A stretch of 64,000 bases of DNA from Flavobacteriales bacterium (GTDB taxonomy: Bacteria > Bacteroidota > Bacteroidia > Flavobacteriales_F > PHOS-HE28): NCBI GenBank assembly GCA_016704485.1, contig JADJAA010000001.1:1550001-1614000 (forward strand), written 5' to 3'. The first letter of the stretch is position 1. The number at the start of each line of letters is the position of its first letter. The notes under the pieces were generated by a model. It was not told the origin of the DNA. It made no database searches and saw nothing but the letters and a program-made list of their open reading frames with translations. Shown here one piece after another: positions 8,752-18,400 of the stretch. The position numbers and the translations under genes were made by a program.

Positions 8752-10497
8752 TTACTGCACCACCACGCTCAAGGTCCGCACGCGTTCACCTGCACGCACC
8801 ACCACTAGGTAGCGACCTGCTGCGGCATCGGGCAACTGGATGGCTTGGCTCGGCGTGTTGCGCTGCTGTCCGCTCCAACACACCTTGCCACTTGCATCGA
8901 ATACGTTGATGCTCGCTTGGTGCATGTCCGATGGAAGCACCAAGTTGAAGCGCCCGGTGTTCGGATTCGGAAAGGCGATGATCATCTCCGCATCGACTTC
9001 CTCGTTGAGTGCAGTGATGACCAACATGTAATCAGTAGTGAGCGTGCAGCCCGTTGCGGTGGTGACGGTAACACTGTATTGCCCACCTGTTGCAGCCACC
9101 ACGAAAGGGGCGTCCGAGCCGGGCAAGGGTACGCCGTTCAGGCTCCACGCGTAGCTCTCGAAATCGCCTTGAACCAACAGCACTTGTCCGCTTGCTTCAA
9201 TGGTGACCGATGGACACACCACGATGGTATCGCTGTTAGCAGTACAGCCGAATGCATTCGTTGCAACACCCCACCACAAGCCGGTGCTATCCGTGGGAAC
9301 GCAAGGGCCGTTCACGTTGGGCACCGTGTCGCCGTTGTTGTACCAGACGTAGGTCAACGGAATGGTATCCGTGGCGCAGAGCAATGCTGCGGCGGTGTCA
9401 TAGCTCGTGGAAAGTTGGGGTACAGGGAACACACGGACCGTATCCGTATCGGTGAAGACCAATTGCGGTACCACGGAAATGGTGAGGCTGCCGAAGGTGC
9501 CGTTGCCCAACGCGAAAGGTACTACGCCATTGCTGCCGGTCGGGATGTTGAACGTGCCGAGGTCATCGTCCTGGCTCACGGGATCTTCATCGAAGAAGGC
9601 GATCGAATACGGTGGGTTCGCTAAGAGGTGGCCCACATCGTTCCAGGTCATGCTCGTGCTGTTGTCTCCAGTGCCACTCGTGGTGCTGTTGCCGTTGCCA
9701 TCGGTGAGCACGTAGTACAGATCCGGATCGCCCGTGCACGCACCGAAGAGCGATGGTTCCTCTACATCGCCGCACCAATTGTCGCTCACGCCGCCCAGCA
9801 CTACATCGTTAAGTACGAAGCCGCCGATCGTTGTGGTGAGCGCTACCACATGATCGCCCGGCGTATCAAAACTTGCGCTCGGCGTGGCACTGTTGCTCGT
9901 GTTCCCGTTGCCAAGGTCCCACGCATAACTTGTGGGTGCCGGAGCGCCATCGAGCAACGCGGTGAACTGCACATCGGCACTTCCGCATCCGCTGCTGGGT
10001 GTGAATGTGAAACTTGCATTTCCACCACTGCCCGCTTGCACTACCAACGTGACACCAAACGTCTGCGACACGTTCAACGTGAAACCGCTCGCTTCCACCT
10101 GTGCAATGATGTTGATCGCGATGGTGTACGTGCCACTTCCAATGGGTGTGCCGCACAGCCGCGCGCAACCATACTGGTTCACCTGCGGATAGTAGATGCC
10201 CAACGGTTCGTTCGACGTAAGCTCCATGCCGAAGGGCACCCCCGTGACACTGGTGATCGTCATCTGCAAAAAGTTGACGTTCATTCCCGTTCCCGGATCG
10301 GTGAAGTTGGCCGGTAACCAAAAGGTGATGTCGCTTGCATACGCTTCACCTGCCGTAGCATCGGGTGGTTGCAACGGACACAGGGTAGGGTAGGCCGGCG
10401 TGGCAAAACAAGTGGCATCGATCGCGCAGCTGATGCATTGCGCGTGTACGCTGCCCAACGCGAGCAGCGCAATAGTGAGGAGGAGTGTTCGGATCAT
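8752..10497 (-). CDS. PKD-domain secreted protein with T9SS sorting domain
   Basis: Secreted or surface protein of about 581 residues. The ATG at 10497 is preferred to the upstream in-frame one at 10566 because MIRTLLLTIALLALGSVHAQ is a complete signal peptide. A PKD-like domain lies near the middle (FTFTPSSGCG...SYAWDLGNGN...TPGDHVVAL), followed by an acidic, C2-like stretch (DPDLYYVLTDGNG...FFDEDPVSQDDD) that may bind calcium. The C-terminus carries the type IX sorting signature: FPNPNTGRFNLVL, then a beta-rich segment and the ending AGRYLVVVRAGERVRTLSVVVQ. Substrate or adhesion target unknown. Confidence 0.88.
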   Translation of the reverse strand: MIRTLLLTIALLALGSVHAQCISCAIDATCFATPAYPTLCPLQPPDATAGEAYASDITFWLPANFTDPGTGMNVNFLQMTITSVTGVPFGMELTSNEPLGIYYPQVNQYGCARLCGTPIGSGTYTIAINIIAQVEASGFTLNVSQTFGVTLVVQAGSGGNASFTFTPSSGCGSADVQFTALLDGAPAPTSYAWDLGNGNTSNSATPSASFDTPGDHVVALTTTIGGFVLNDVVLGGVSDNWCGDVEEPSLFGACTGDPDLYYVLTDGNGNSTTSGTGDNSTSMTWNDVGHLLANPPYSIAFFDEDPVSQDDDLGTFNIPTGSNGVVPFALGNGTFGSLTISVVPQLVFTDTDTVRVFPVPQLSTSYDTAAALLCATDTIPLTYVWYNNGDTVPNVNGPCVPTDSTGLWWGVATNAFGCTANSDTIVVCPSVTIEASGQVLLVQGDFESYAWSLNGVPLPGSDAPFVVAATGGQYSVTVTTATGCTLTTDYMLVITALNEEVDAEMIIAFPNPNTGRFNLVLPSDMHQASINVFDASGKVCWSGQQRNTPSQAIQLPDAAAGRYLVVVRAGERVRTLSVVVQ

Positions 10498-10562
10498 GGT
10501 GCAATGGCCTGCCCGAAGATCGGGTTCGGCGGGGGAAGATACTAGGATACAGCGCCCTTCGT

Positions 10563-11465
10563 TCATCGTGTTCTCCGGAGCCGAGAAGGCTCTTCAGACG
10601 TTGGCTCTTCGCCCCCGCGCAGACCGTGCGCATCGCGCTCATCCAGAGTCCATTTGGGTTTGGCGGTCTTCAATCGCTTTTCCACTTTCTTAATGTGTTC
10701 GGCAGGTGGAATGTTCTCCGGTAGTGTGCCACCAATACGACGGATGGCATCACGCACCTCCTTGCCTACTGACTCGTGTGTGCGTATTGCCTGCTGATCC
10801 CCATGCACACCTTCCCGGGCCAATTTGTCACGGGTCTGCGTCATGCGGAATTGGTTCGCAGCGAGTTCGGTTGCGTTCATGCGGTCCAGCAATTGCTCTT
10901 TGCCAGGGATGCCCTTGCGCTGTTTGATCTGTGCGTTACCAATACCTCCGTAGAGCCCTTTGTAACCAGCATCGTGGAATACACCGAACATGCGCCCGTT
11001 CACCCCAGCCTGTTGTGCAGCACCGCTCAATGCTTTGAATTCTTCGGCTGTTTGCTTGCGAATTTGCAGCCGTTCTTTGTCTGCGGCCAATTGGTCATTC
11101 ACTTCTTGGCGTCTCGCTTGCACAACAAAATACTGCTGCGCTAAGGCGATCTCCGGCTTGCGAGGGTCGCCGTTGATGGCGATTAGATAGCAGGCGAATC
11201 GGGAGAGGTGGAAATCGGCCAACTGGCGCTCACTGCCCGATCCAAGAGGGACCATTTTGCCGGCGCCGGCAAAATGGTCGGTCGGCTCATTCCCTGACTC
11301 TCTACACGCATCTTGTGCCCGTTTGATGGCCTGTTCAAATCGCCGCCATTGGTCATAACCTAACAACGGTTGCAGCGCTCTGGCACTCCAGAACTCGGCA
11401 CCATGTGAATTGACCTGCTTCAGTTCTTCGAAGCTGGGCGGGGTAGGGTTCGGTAACTCACTCAT
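10563..11465 (-). CDS. dinD: DNA-damage-inducible protein D (DinD)
   Basis: 300 residues, in the usual length range for DinD. Recognisable family segments are FEELKQVNSHGAEFWSAR, LQPLLGYDQWRRFEQAI, ACYLIAINGDPRKPEIALAQ and the later RDKLAREGVHGDQQAIRTH. In E. coli DinD is LexA-controlled and interferes with RecA filaments; the same role here is inferred only from family membership. The N-terminal part belongs to the BRO/Ant-like group often found on mobile DNA. It opens the repair/defence cluster, divergent from the RecQ-PRTase gene with a gap of about 275 bp. I see no obvious SOS box in that gap, but Bacteroidota LexA sites are poorly defined. Confidence 0.85.
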   Translation of the reverse strand: MSELPNPTPPSFEELKQVNSHGAEFWSARALQPLLGYDQWRRFEQAIKRAQDACRESGNEPTDHFAGAGKMVPLGSGSERQLADFHLSRFACYLIAINGDPRKPEIALAQQYFVVQARRQEVNDQLAADKERLQIRKQTAEEFKALSGAAQQAGVNGRMFGVFHDAGYKGLYGGIGNAQIKQRKGIPGKEQLLDRMNATELAANQFRMTQTRDKLAREGVHGDQQAIRTHESVGKEVRDAIRRIGGTLPENIPPAEHIKKVEKRLKTAKPKWTLDERDAHGLRGGEEPTSEEPSRLRRTR

Positions 11466-11741
11466 TCTGCTGACCGCTTTCTCGTCAACGCGGTTTGCAC
11501 AATATACAGGCTTTGGACCAACAAATGAAGCTAACTACAATCCTCTAAAACCTTAATTCAGGAGCCGACCGCTTCGGCGTCTCCACAATCACAATGATCT
11601 CACAAATTGCCTACCTTTCATAGCGGTGTATTTGTAGATGAGGGTGGCATGGTGCAACCAAGATGAGGGAACTTGAACGATCTTCGACCCGAACTAGCGC
11701 CCAATGTTACTAGCGCCCCACAAACCCATGGATCCTGTCCT

Positions 11742-13826
11742 ATGCGCACCTTAGAGGAAGATGCCTTGCGCTTGTTGCGGAGTTCGGTAGGGGATACCAA
11801 GGCCACCTTCAGGGAAGGTCAACTGGAAGCCATCGTCGCCCTGGTCCGTGAGCGAAAGCGCTTGCTGGTGGTGCAATGTACCGGCTGGGGCAAGAGCAAT
11901 GTGTATTTCATCAGTGCGAAGTTGCTGCGCGAAAAAGGGCATGGACCCACCGTTATCGTTAGTCCGCTATTGGCTTTGATGCGCAACCAATTGCAGGCCG
12001 CAGCGCGCATGGAGCTGAAGGCTATCACCATCAACAGTGCCAACACGGATGAATGGGAGACGCTGCAAGAGCAGGTGGTATCCGGTGAAGCCGATGTGCT
12101 CCTGATCAGTCCGGAACGACTGGCCAACGAACGTTTTATCGCCGAGGTGCTGTTGCCCATCGCTGGACGCATCGGCATGCTCGTGGTGGACGAAGCGCAT
12201 TGCATCAGCGATTGGGGGCACGATTTCCGGCCCGACTATCGGCGCATCATCGCGATCCTGAAACAACTGCCTGCCAACCTACCGGTACTGGGTACAACCG
12301 CCACTGCCAACCAACGCGTGGTGGACGATCTGAAGGTGCAACTTGGCGACCTCACCATACAACGTGGGACCTTAGTGCGTGACAGTTTGATGCTCGATGC
12401 TGTGCAACTCCCCGACCAAGCCGCACGCCTCGCTTGGCGGACGCACTACCTGCCCCTGCTCCCCGGATCCGGTATCGTGTACACCCTTACCGTGCGCGAT
12501 GCGGAGCGCGTTGCCGAATGGTTGCAACAGAACGGGATCGAAGCAAGGGCCTACCATGCCTCCGTCGTTGATACCGAAGATGGCGATCTGCGCGAGCGCT
12601 TGGAGCAGCAACTGCTCGATGGAAGCATCAAGGCCTTAGTTGCCACCACGGCACTCGGCATGGGCTACGACAAGCCCGACCTGGGTTTCGTGATCCACTT
12701 CCAAGCTCCCGGCTCCATCATCGGCTACTACCAACAAGTGGGGCGCGCCGGAAGGGCGATCGAGAAGGCCTACGGGATACTCCTACATGGCGAAGAAGAT
12801 GCTGAGATCCATGCCTACTTTCAAGAGAACGCTTTCCCGAACGAGTCGAATGTGCTGCAGATACTGAAGACTTTAGAAGGTGGCAACGGTCTTTCCATCC
12901 GGCAACTGGAGCCGACCATGAACCTGCGCTACGGGCAGTTGGAACAGGCCTTGAAATTCCTGAGCATGGAGGACCCTGCGCCGGTGGTGTTGCAGGACCA
13001 TCTGTGGAAGCGCACACCGGTGGCCTACACCTTGGACCATGCGCACATCCAGCGCCTCATGGAACTACGAGAGCGCGAACGTGAGCAAGTTGTGGCCTAC
13101 GTGCAACACACTGGCTGCCGCATGGAATTCCTTCAACAGGCCTTGGATGATGTCGTGCATGCACCCTGTGGACATTGCGCCAATTGCTTGGACAAGCACT
13201 TCAAGGCGGACATGCCCCCAGCGGAAGTGGCCCGCGCGGCTACCTTTCTGCGCAGCGCGGAGATGGTACTCACCTGTCCGAAGGCACTACCCGCAGGTGG
13301 CTTGGATGCGCTCGACATTAAGGGCAACATACCGCTGGAGTTGCGCCCGCAGCCCGGAAGGATCCTCTGCCGTTGGGGCGACTCCGGTTGGGGCAAGTTG
13401 GTGGCGCAACAGAAGCACGACGGACACTTCAAAGACGAACTCGTCCACGCCCTTGCCGAAATGGTGAACGAGCGCTGGTGTCCGGATCCGCCCCCAATGT
13501 GGGTGACCTGTGTGCCCTCCCTTCGCCATCCGGAATTGGTTCCCGATCTTGCACGCCGATTGGCCGCCAAGTTGGAACTTCCGTTCCACAACGTGGTGGA
13601 AAAGACCCGCCAGAACGAGGCGCAGAAAGCCATGCAGAACCGCTACCACCAGTGCCATAACCTCGATGGCGCCTTCGCCATCGGTACGGTGCCCGAAGGG
13701 CCTGTGCTATTGGTGGACGATGTGGTGGATTCCGGCTGGACCATTGCCATTCTTTCGGCACAACTGCTACAGGCCGGTTGTACCTTGGTGTACCCTATCG
13801 CACTAGCAAGCACCTCCCATACCTGA
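11742..13826 (+). CDS. RecQ-family DNA helicase with C-terminal phosphoribosyltransferase domain
   Basis: 3'-5' superfamily 2 helicase, 694 residues from ATG 11742 (MRTLEEDALRLL); a longer TTG-started frame from 11673 exists but adds a low-complexity leader. Helicase motif I is CTGWGKS (residues about 45-52), motif II is DEAH (about 149, VVDEAHCISDWGHDFRPDY), and the C-terminal helicase lobe ends with the QVGRAGRA signature. A zinc-binding CGHCANC cluster follows near residue 475. The last 170 residues are unlike an HRDC domain and contain VLLVDDVVDSGWT (about 656-668), the PRPP-binding loop of type I phosphoribosyltransferases. Its stop overlaps the next ATG (TGATG), coupling it to the DprA-like gene. 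RecQ-PRTase fusions exist in other bacteria; what the PRTase half does is not known to me. Confidence 0.9.
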   Translation: MRTLEEDALRLLRSSVGDTKATFREGQLEAIVALVRERKRLLVVQCTGWGKSNVYFISAKLLREKGHGPTVIVSPLLALMRNQLQAAARMELKAITINSANTDEWETLQEQVVSGEADVLLISPERLANERFIAEVLLPIAGRIGMLVVDEAHCISDWGHDFRPDYRRIIAILKQLPANLPVLGTTATANQRVVDDLKVQLGDLTIQRGTLVRDSLMLDAVQLPDQAARLAWRTHYLPLLPGSGIVYTLTVRDAERVAEWLQQNGIEARAYHASVVDTEDGDLRERLEQQLLDGSIKALVATTALGMGYDKPDLGFVIHFQAPGSIIGYYQQVGRAGRAIEKAYGILLHGEEDAEIHAYFQENAFPNESNVLQILKTLEGGNGLSIRQLEPTMNLRYGQLEQALKFLSMEDPAPVVLQDHLWKRTPVAYTLDHAHIQRLMELREREREQVVAYVQHTGCRMEFLQQALDDVVHAPCGHCANCLDKHFKADMPPAEVARAATFLRSAEMVLTCPKALPAGGLDALDIKGNIPLELRPQPGRILCRWGDSGWGKLVAQQKHDGHFKDELVHALAEMVNERWCPDPPPMWVTCVPSLRHPELVPDLARRLAAKLELPFHNVVEKTRQNEAQKAMQNRYHQCHNLDGAFAIGTVPEGPVLLVDDVVDSGWTIAILSAQLLQAGCTLVYPIALASTSHT

Positions 13827-15046
13827 TGGACCTAAGACCGGACGACCAAGCCACCTTGCTGCTTACCGCGCACCTGCCCGGAGGCAACGCCGTGCAGCCG
13901 CTCTCCACCGGCGAATGGTCACGGTTCAGTGCGTGGTTGCTTGCACATGAGCACACACCGGGCGACCTGTTCATTGGCGATCCGAAGCACACGCTGGCCA
14001 CCTTTCAGGACAAGACCATCACCCTGGAGCGTATCGCACCGTTGCTGGATCGCGGTTTCCAAGTTGCCTTGTTGCTGGAGAAGTGGCAACGTGCAGGGCT
14101 CTGGGTGATCACGCGCTCCTCGCCGGATTATCCGCAACGGCTCACCACCATGCTCGGCGACCAAGCGCCGCCCTTGTTCCATGGTGCAGGCGACCGCCGC
14201 AAGCTGGAGACCAAGGCACTTGCTGTGATCGGATCGCGCAACGCCGCCGAGGCCGATCTGCACTTCGCCCGCCAACTGGGCCACGCCGCCGCACAACAGG
14301 GCTGGTCCATCGTAAGCGGTGGTGCGCGCGGTGTGGACGAAGCCTCCATGCGCGGTGCCATCGAAGCCAGTGGTACCGTGATCGGGGTGGTGGCCGATAG
14401 CCTGCTGAAGATGGCCACCAGTCACAAGTACCGCGATGCCATCCAACGCAGTGACATCGTCCTGCTCTGTGCCTCGCACCCCGAAGTGGGTTTCTCCGGG
14501 GCCAATGCCATGGCGCGCAACAAGTATGTGTACTGCCTAAGCCGTGCGGCCGTGGTGGTGTGCTCCGATGCCAACAAGGGAGGTACCTGGGCCGGCGCCA
14601 CTGAGGACCTGAAGAAGAAGTGGGTGCCCGTGTGGGTGAAGCACCATCCCGATCCACGCAGCGGCAACCGCGCACTGGTGGATCGTGGCGCACAGCCTTT
14701 GCCCGATTCCGATCCGCATGCCTTGGACATGGAGGACCTCGCCAAGGGTAAACTCTCCAGCGCTCAACTCTTCGAACTGCCCATTGCCTCCGACGTTGCC
14801 GCCGTATACCAAGCCTCCGGAACCACGGCCCCGAAAGAGCTCACCGAAGCGGATGAGATGGAAGCCATCCTCAAGGCACTTGCCACTCCCATGACCGTGA
14901 AGGCCCTTGCCAAACATATCGCCATGGACGAGGCCCGCATCAGCCACCTGCTGGACCAATTGGTACACCTGCACAAAGTGGAACCACCAACTGGCCGATC
15001 ACGCAGCTACGCCCTAGCGGGTCCGGATCTTTTTAGTGGGGAGTGA
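13826..15046 (+). CDS. DprA/Smf-like Rossmann (SLOG) protein
   Basis: 406 residues from the ATG at 13826, which overlaps the RecQ-PRTase stop by one base. The core around residues 130-290 is the DprA Rossmann-like fold: LAVIGSRNA, then SIVSGGARGVDEASM and a later VYCLSRAAVVVCSDANKGGTW segment. A winged-helix-like C-terminus (MTVKALAKHIAMDEARISHLLDQL) follows. Canonical DprA loads RecA on incoming single-stranded DNA during transformation. Here the tight coupling to a RecQ with a nucleotide-binding PRTase domain, and the divergent N-terminal 120 residues, suggest a dedicated two-gene system rather than the housekeeping competence protein. Function inferred from family and context. Confidence 0.85.
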   Translation: MDLRPDDQATLLLTAHLPGGNAVQPLSTGEWSRFSAWLLAHEHTPGDLFIGDPKHTLATFQDKTITLERIAPLLDRGFQVALLLEKWQRAGLWVITRSSPDYPQRLTTMLGDQAPPLFHGAGDRRKLETKALAVIGSRNAAEADLHFARQLGHAAAQQGWSIVSGGARGVDEASMRGAIEASGTVIGVVADSLLKMATSHKYRDAIQRSDIVLLCASHPEVGFSGANAMARNKYVYCLSRAAVVVCSDANKGGTWAGATEDLKKKWVPVWVKHHPDPRSGNRALVDRGAQPLPDSDPHALDMEDLAKGKLSSAQLFELPIASDVAAVYQASGTTAPKELTEADEMEAILKALATPMTVKALAKHIAMDEARISHLLDQLVHLHKVEPPTGRSRSYALAGPDLFSGE

Positions 15047-15258
15047 GTCGTGTCGCTCAGTACAGCTGGATCATGCTCTTCCCGGTTGAATTGGTAGTAC
15101 GGTGTTTCTGGCATCGTGGCGTTCGTTCAAGTATGAACTTGCCGTATCTCGAATGATCGTTCCGGCCACGCGGCCTTTGATAGTGTTCTTTGAGAAAGTT
15201 AGCTAAGAGCTCTACTGCGTCGTTTTTCTATTGGTAGTGTTCAGCTCTCACCCCGCCA
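15047..15258. other. intergenic, nothing recognised
   Basis: Gap between the convergent DprA-like gene and the ORF/helicase on the minus strand. Together with the doubtful ORF at 15259-15456 it makes a 440-bp stretch without a certain gene. I see no convincing terminator, repeat or RNA. Confidence 0.4.
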
Positions 15259-15456
15259 TCAATAGTCATTATGTTCCAAGATCACCTCCGGCGATAGATC
15301 CCATACCATGCTCCCCACGTGGTAACTGAACCATGCGTTAAAGACTTTCCAGCTCCGGTCCACAGGCCAAGTATCCTCATCCGGGCAAGTGCCGAACAGT
15401 TCCATCTCGAAAATGAACGGAGCATACGGCTTCACCACATCGGCAATGTCCTTCAC
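15259..15456 (-). CDS. possible small ORF in frame behind the helicase stop
   Basis: Sixty-five codons from a GTG at 15456, ending at 15259. The same frame is open from directly after the TGA of the large helicase (15487-15489), giving 76 codons between the two stops. The composition is protein-like, with several tryptophans and acidic residues (FEMELFGTCPDEDTWPV, VFNAWFSYHVGSMVWDL), and does not look like a shadow frame. It could be a small separate gene, an old C-terminal extension cut off by a stop, or a remnant. No family recognised. Confidence 0.35.
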   Translation of the reverse strand: MKDIADVVKPYAPFIFEMELFGTCPDEDTWPVDRSWKVFNAWFSYHVGSMVWDLSPEVILEHNDY

Positions 15457-15486
15457 GGTATTTGATGTTGACCAGCCTTTACCCTG

Positions 15487-18400
15487 TCAACCCAACGTGA
15501 ACTGCACGCGAGGCAATACCACTTCATAGCTCTTATCCTTCTCCTTATCGTACCAATGCACAATGTATTCTGCCGTAGCGCCTGAAACACGATATCCCTC
15601 ATTTGCGAAACGGGGTAGTGTCGAGTCAATGAACTTGCGCGCGTAGAGCAGCACATTGCCGTTCCCGGTGCCAAGACCAAGTGCACTTCCGTTCGTGAAT
15701 TGTTTCTCATCCGGCACCATATTGGAGCCCGCAGAAAGGGATGTGATCCGGTCGGAGTTATATGAACACGATCCCAGGTTCACCTCCTTCATACCAAGCA
15801 CGTATTCAAGTTTATTGGGCCGAGGGTATACCACCTCATTCGTTTCTCTGATCAACGAGGCATGTTTGTAGGTGGGAAGGAACTGATCATTCGTGTGGAT
15901 CACTAATTGGTCCATTGATCTTGTGCAGGCCACATAGAGTAGGCGGAGGTCTTTGTCCTCCTCCATCGGGTAGTTCTTCTGGTATACGAACACGTTATTG
16001 AACTCCTTGCCCTTGCTCTTGTGCATGGTAGATACATGCACCACTCCTTTCTGTGGTTTCACGGCGTCGCTGATCCTGATCTCACGCACGAAAGCATCCC
16101 ATTCTGATAGGTCATGTCGCCCTTGGTTCCCTTTCTTGAAGAGCGCAAGTAGGTCTTTCATGTCCGCCCGCAATGGATTCCCCTTGAGCCCTTCTATATA
16201 TTCCTTAACGGCATTGTCCCAGACCTCCTTGGGAATAACACCAATTCCTGGATGGCGTTCACGAACGAATTGGCCGAACGCTCGGACCTCGCGCAAGCGA
16301 CCTACGGGGAAGTCATCCGAGCCACCGATGTAGCGCGCCTTGACGCCATGTTGCTCCAGCATGGCCGTTGCCATGATCGCCTCATTGTTCGTGCGGGTCA
16401 ATACACTTGTCGTGCCGGTGAGCGTCGACCGTGCGACGTCCTTTACCAGTCCTGTCAAATGATAGCCGCCGGAATATCGGACCACACGTTGCACTCCCGG
16501 CCGATCGTCATTTGCTACAAGTTCCTCACCATCTTTTATCCGGACTTTGATCTTGGAGGCAATATGATTCGTCAATCGAACGATCGTCTCCTTGCTCCGG
16601 TAATTCACAAGTAGGCTATGCGATCGCGCCTTGAAGCGGGTTCGGAATTCCGACATGAATCTTGGCGATGCACCGCGCCATTCATAGATGTTCTGGTCGT
16701 CATCACCCACTGCGATGATGCGTGGTTTCTCTGCGGTCTCAGCAAGCATCTGGATCAGTTGCCATTGCTCCTGATCAACATCTTGGAATTCATCCAATAC
16801 GATCACGCTTTTGTTCGCAATGGAGGTGACATCCACTTCGCCGGCATGGATAGCCGCCATGGTGCGGCTGATCACAGTTTCCGACCGGTCCAGATCGCCG
16901 AGCTGACCCATCAGTTCAAAACACAAGCCATGGAATGTCGTGATCCGGATAAGGCCTCGATACTCCGGAACCATGGCATGGACGCGGTCGCGGAACTCCA
17001 TTGCCGCAGCCTTCGAGAACGTGAGCATAAGGAATTGCTCAGGCTTCACATCCTCAATGAGCAGAAGGCTCGCCACCTTATGGACAAGGACCCGGGTCTT
17101 ACCGCTCCCCGGACCCGCAGCAACAAGGATCTGGTCCGTACTATCATTGACCACTCCCAATTGCTTCGTATCCAGATCCCCGAAAAGCTCAGTGAATCTG
17201 CTTCGGGTGATAGGCCGTGTGATATCGGTGCTGCGCTTCGGAAAGTATTTCTGCACGAAGACATCGTGCTCGAAGCGGAAATAGTCATCTACGAAAGATA
17301 ACGCGGCCTGAACGCTTTCCATACGGCGTGCTGCATACTCTCCCACCATATGGATCTGTTCCACCCTGTTCTGGTAATGATGCCTCAGGTTACCGTAATC
17401 CTCTTGGGTGTATTGCTTCCGTACGTTCTGCTCCACGCGCTCCACATTCATCCGTTGGTACATGACCATGAACCCGTCCTGCAGGCTCAGTACATTCATG
17501 CCGTGTAGGAACAGCAATGCATCGGCAATGGCTTTCAGGTCATGCTCTTTGCCGAACATCCCTTCGGCCATTGCCGCTCTCAGCCCCAACAAGGAGAATT
17601 TCACACGCAATTCCTGCTTGGCATCGTCAGCGAGCTTCGACGTATCGGGTACTAGTTTCTCAAGTTGTTCGAAACAAGCCAAGGCAAGTGCTTGGCGCGC
17701 TTCCACCTCCTTCCGTAGTTCTTCCGGGTCCTTCAATAGTGTTATCCTGTAGCTATCTGCTTGCCGGTCCAGGCGCTTGATCCCTACCAGTCTTCGTTTC
17801 TTCCAGATCAGGAACAGTGGCTTCAGATCCTCTATCCTGCTGTCCACCCCCTGGTCAAGAATGCCTTGGTTCAGCGCGCGATAGGTCACGGTCATTTCCT
17901 GTTCGGCCAGGAGCCCTACCAATGCCTTTTCGGTATTCAGGATGCGTTGCAACCGTGCTTTGGAACCCGCACGTGGTCGACCATCCACATAGGCGGTCAG
18001 GTCCTGCTCATCGTTCAAGACCGCGATGTTCCGCAACAGTTGTACGGTCTCGATCACATCACGCAACTTCATTCCGAGATGACCCGCGACCACATCGACT
18101 TGCGATACACCCACTCCATCCTCATCCGGTTTCACTAGTCGCTGCAATACCCGTATGCAATTCTCCTTCTGTTTTTCTGTTAATCCGGTATTGTCCCGTA
18201 CTATCCGTAAGGCATCCTCCAGTCCTTTGACCATTAGACCGGTAGCGAAAACCTGCGGGGAGTTCAGCGTGCGCTTTATGTAGCCTCGGTCCTCTAGGGC
18301 TGCAAGGGATGCGGCCACGCGGTTCTGGATATCACGCATCTCTTCATCCCATCCCGCGGCTTTGGCAAGCTCCGAAGCCGAACGACTGATCTTGTCCCGG

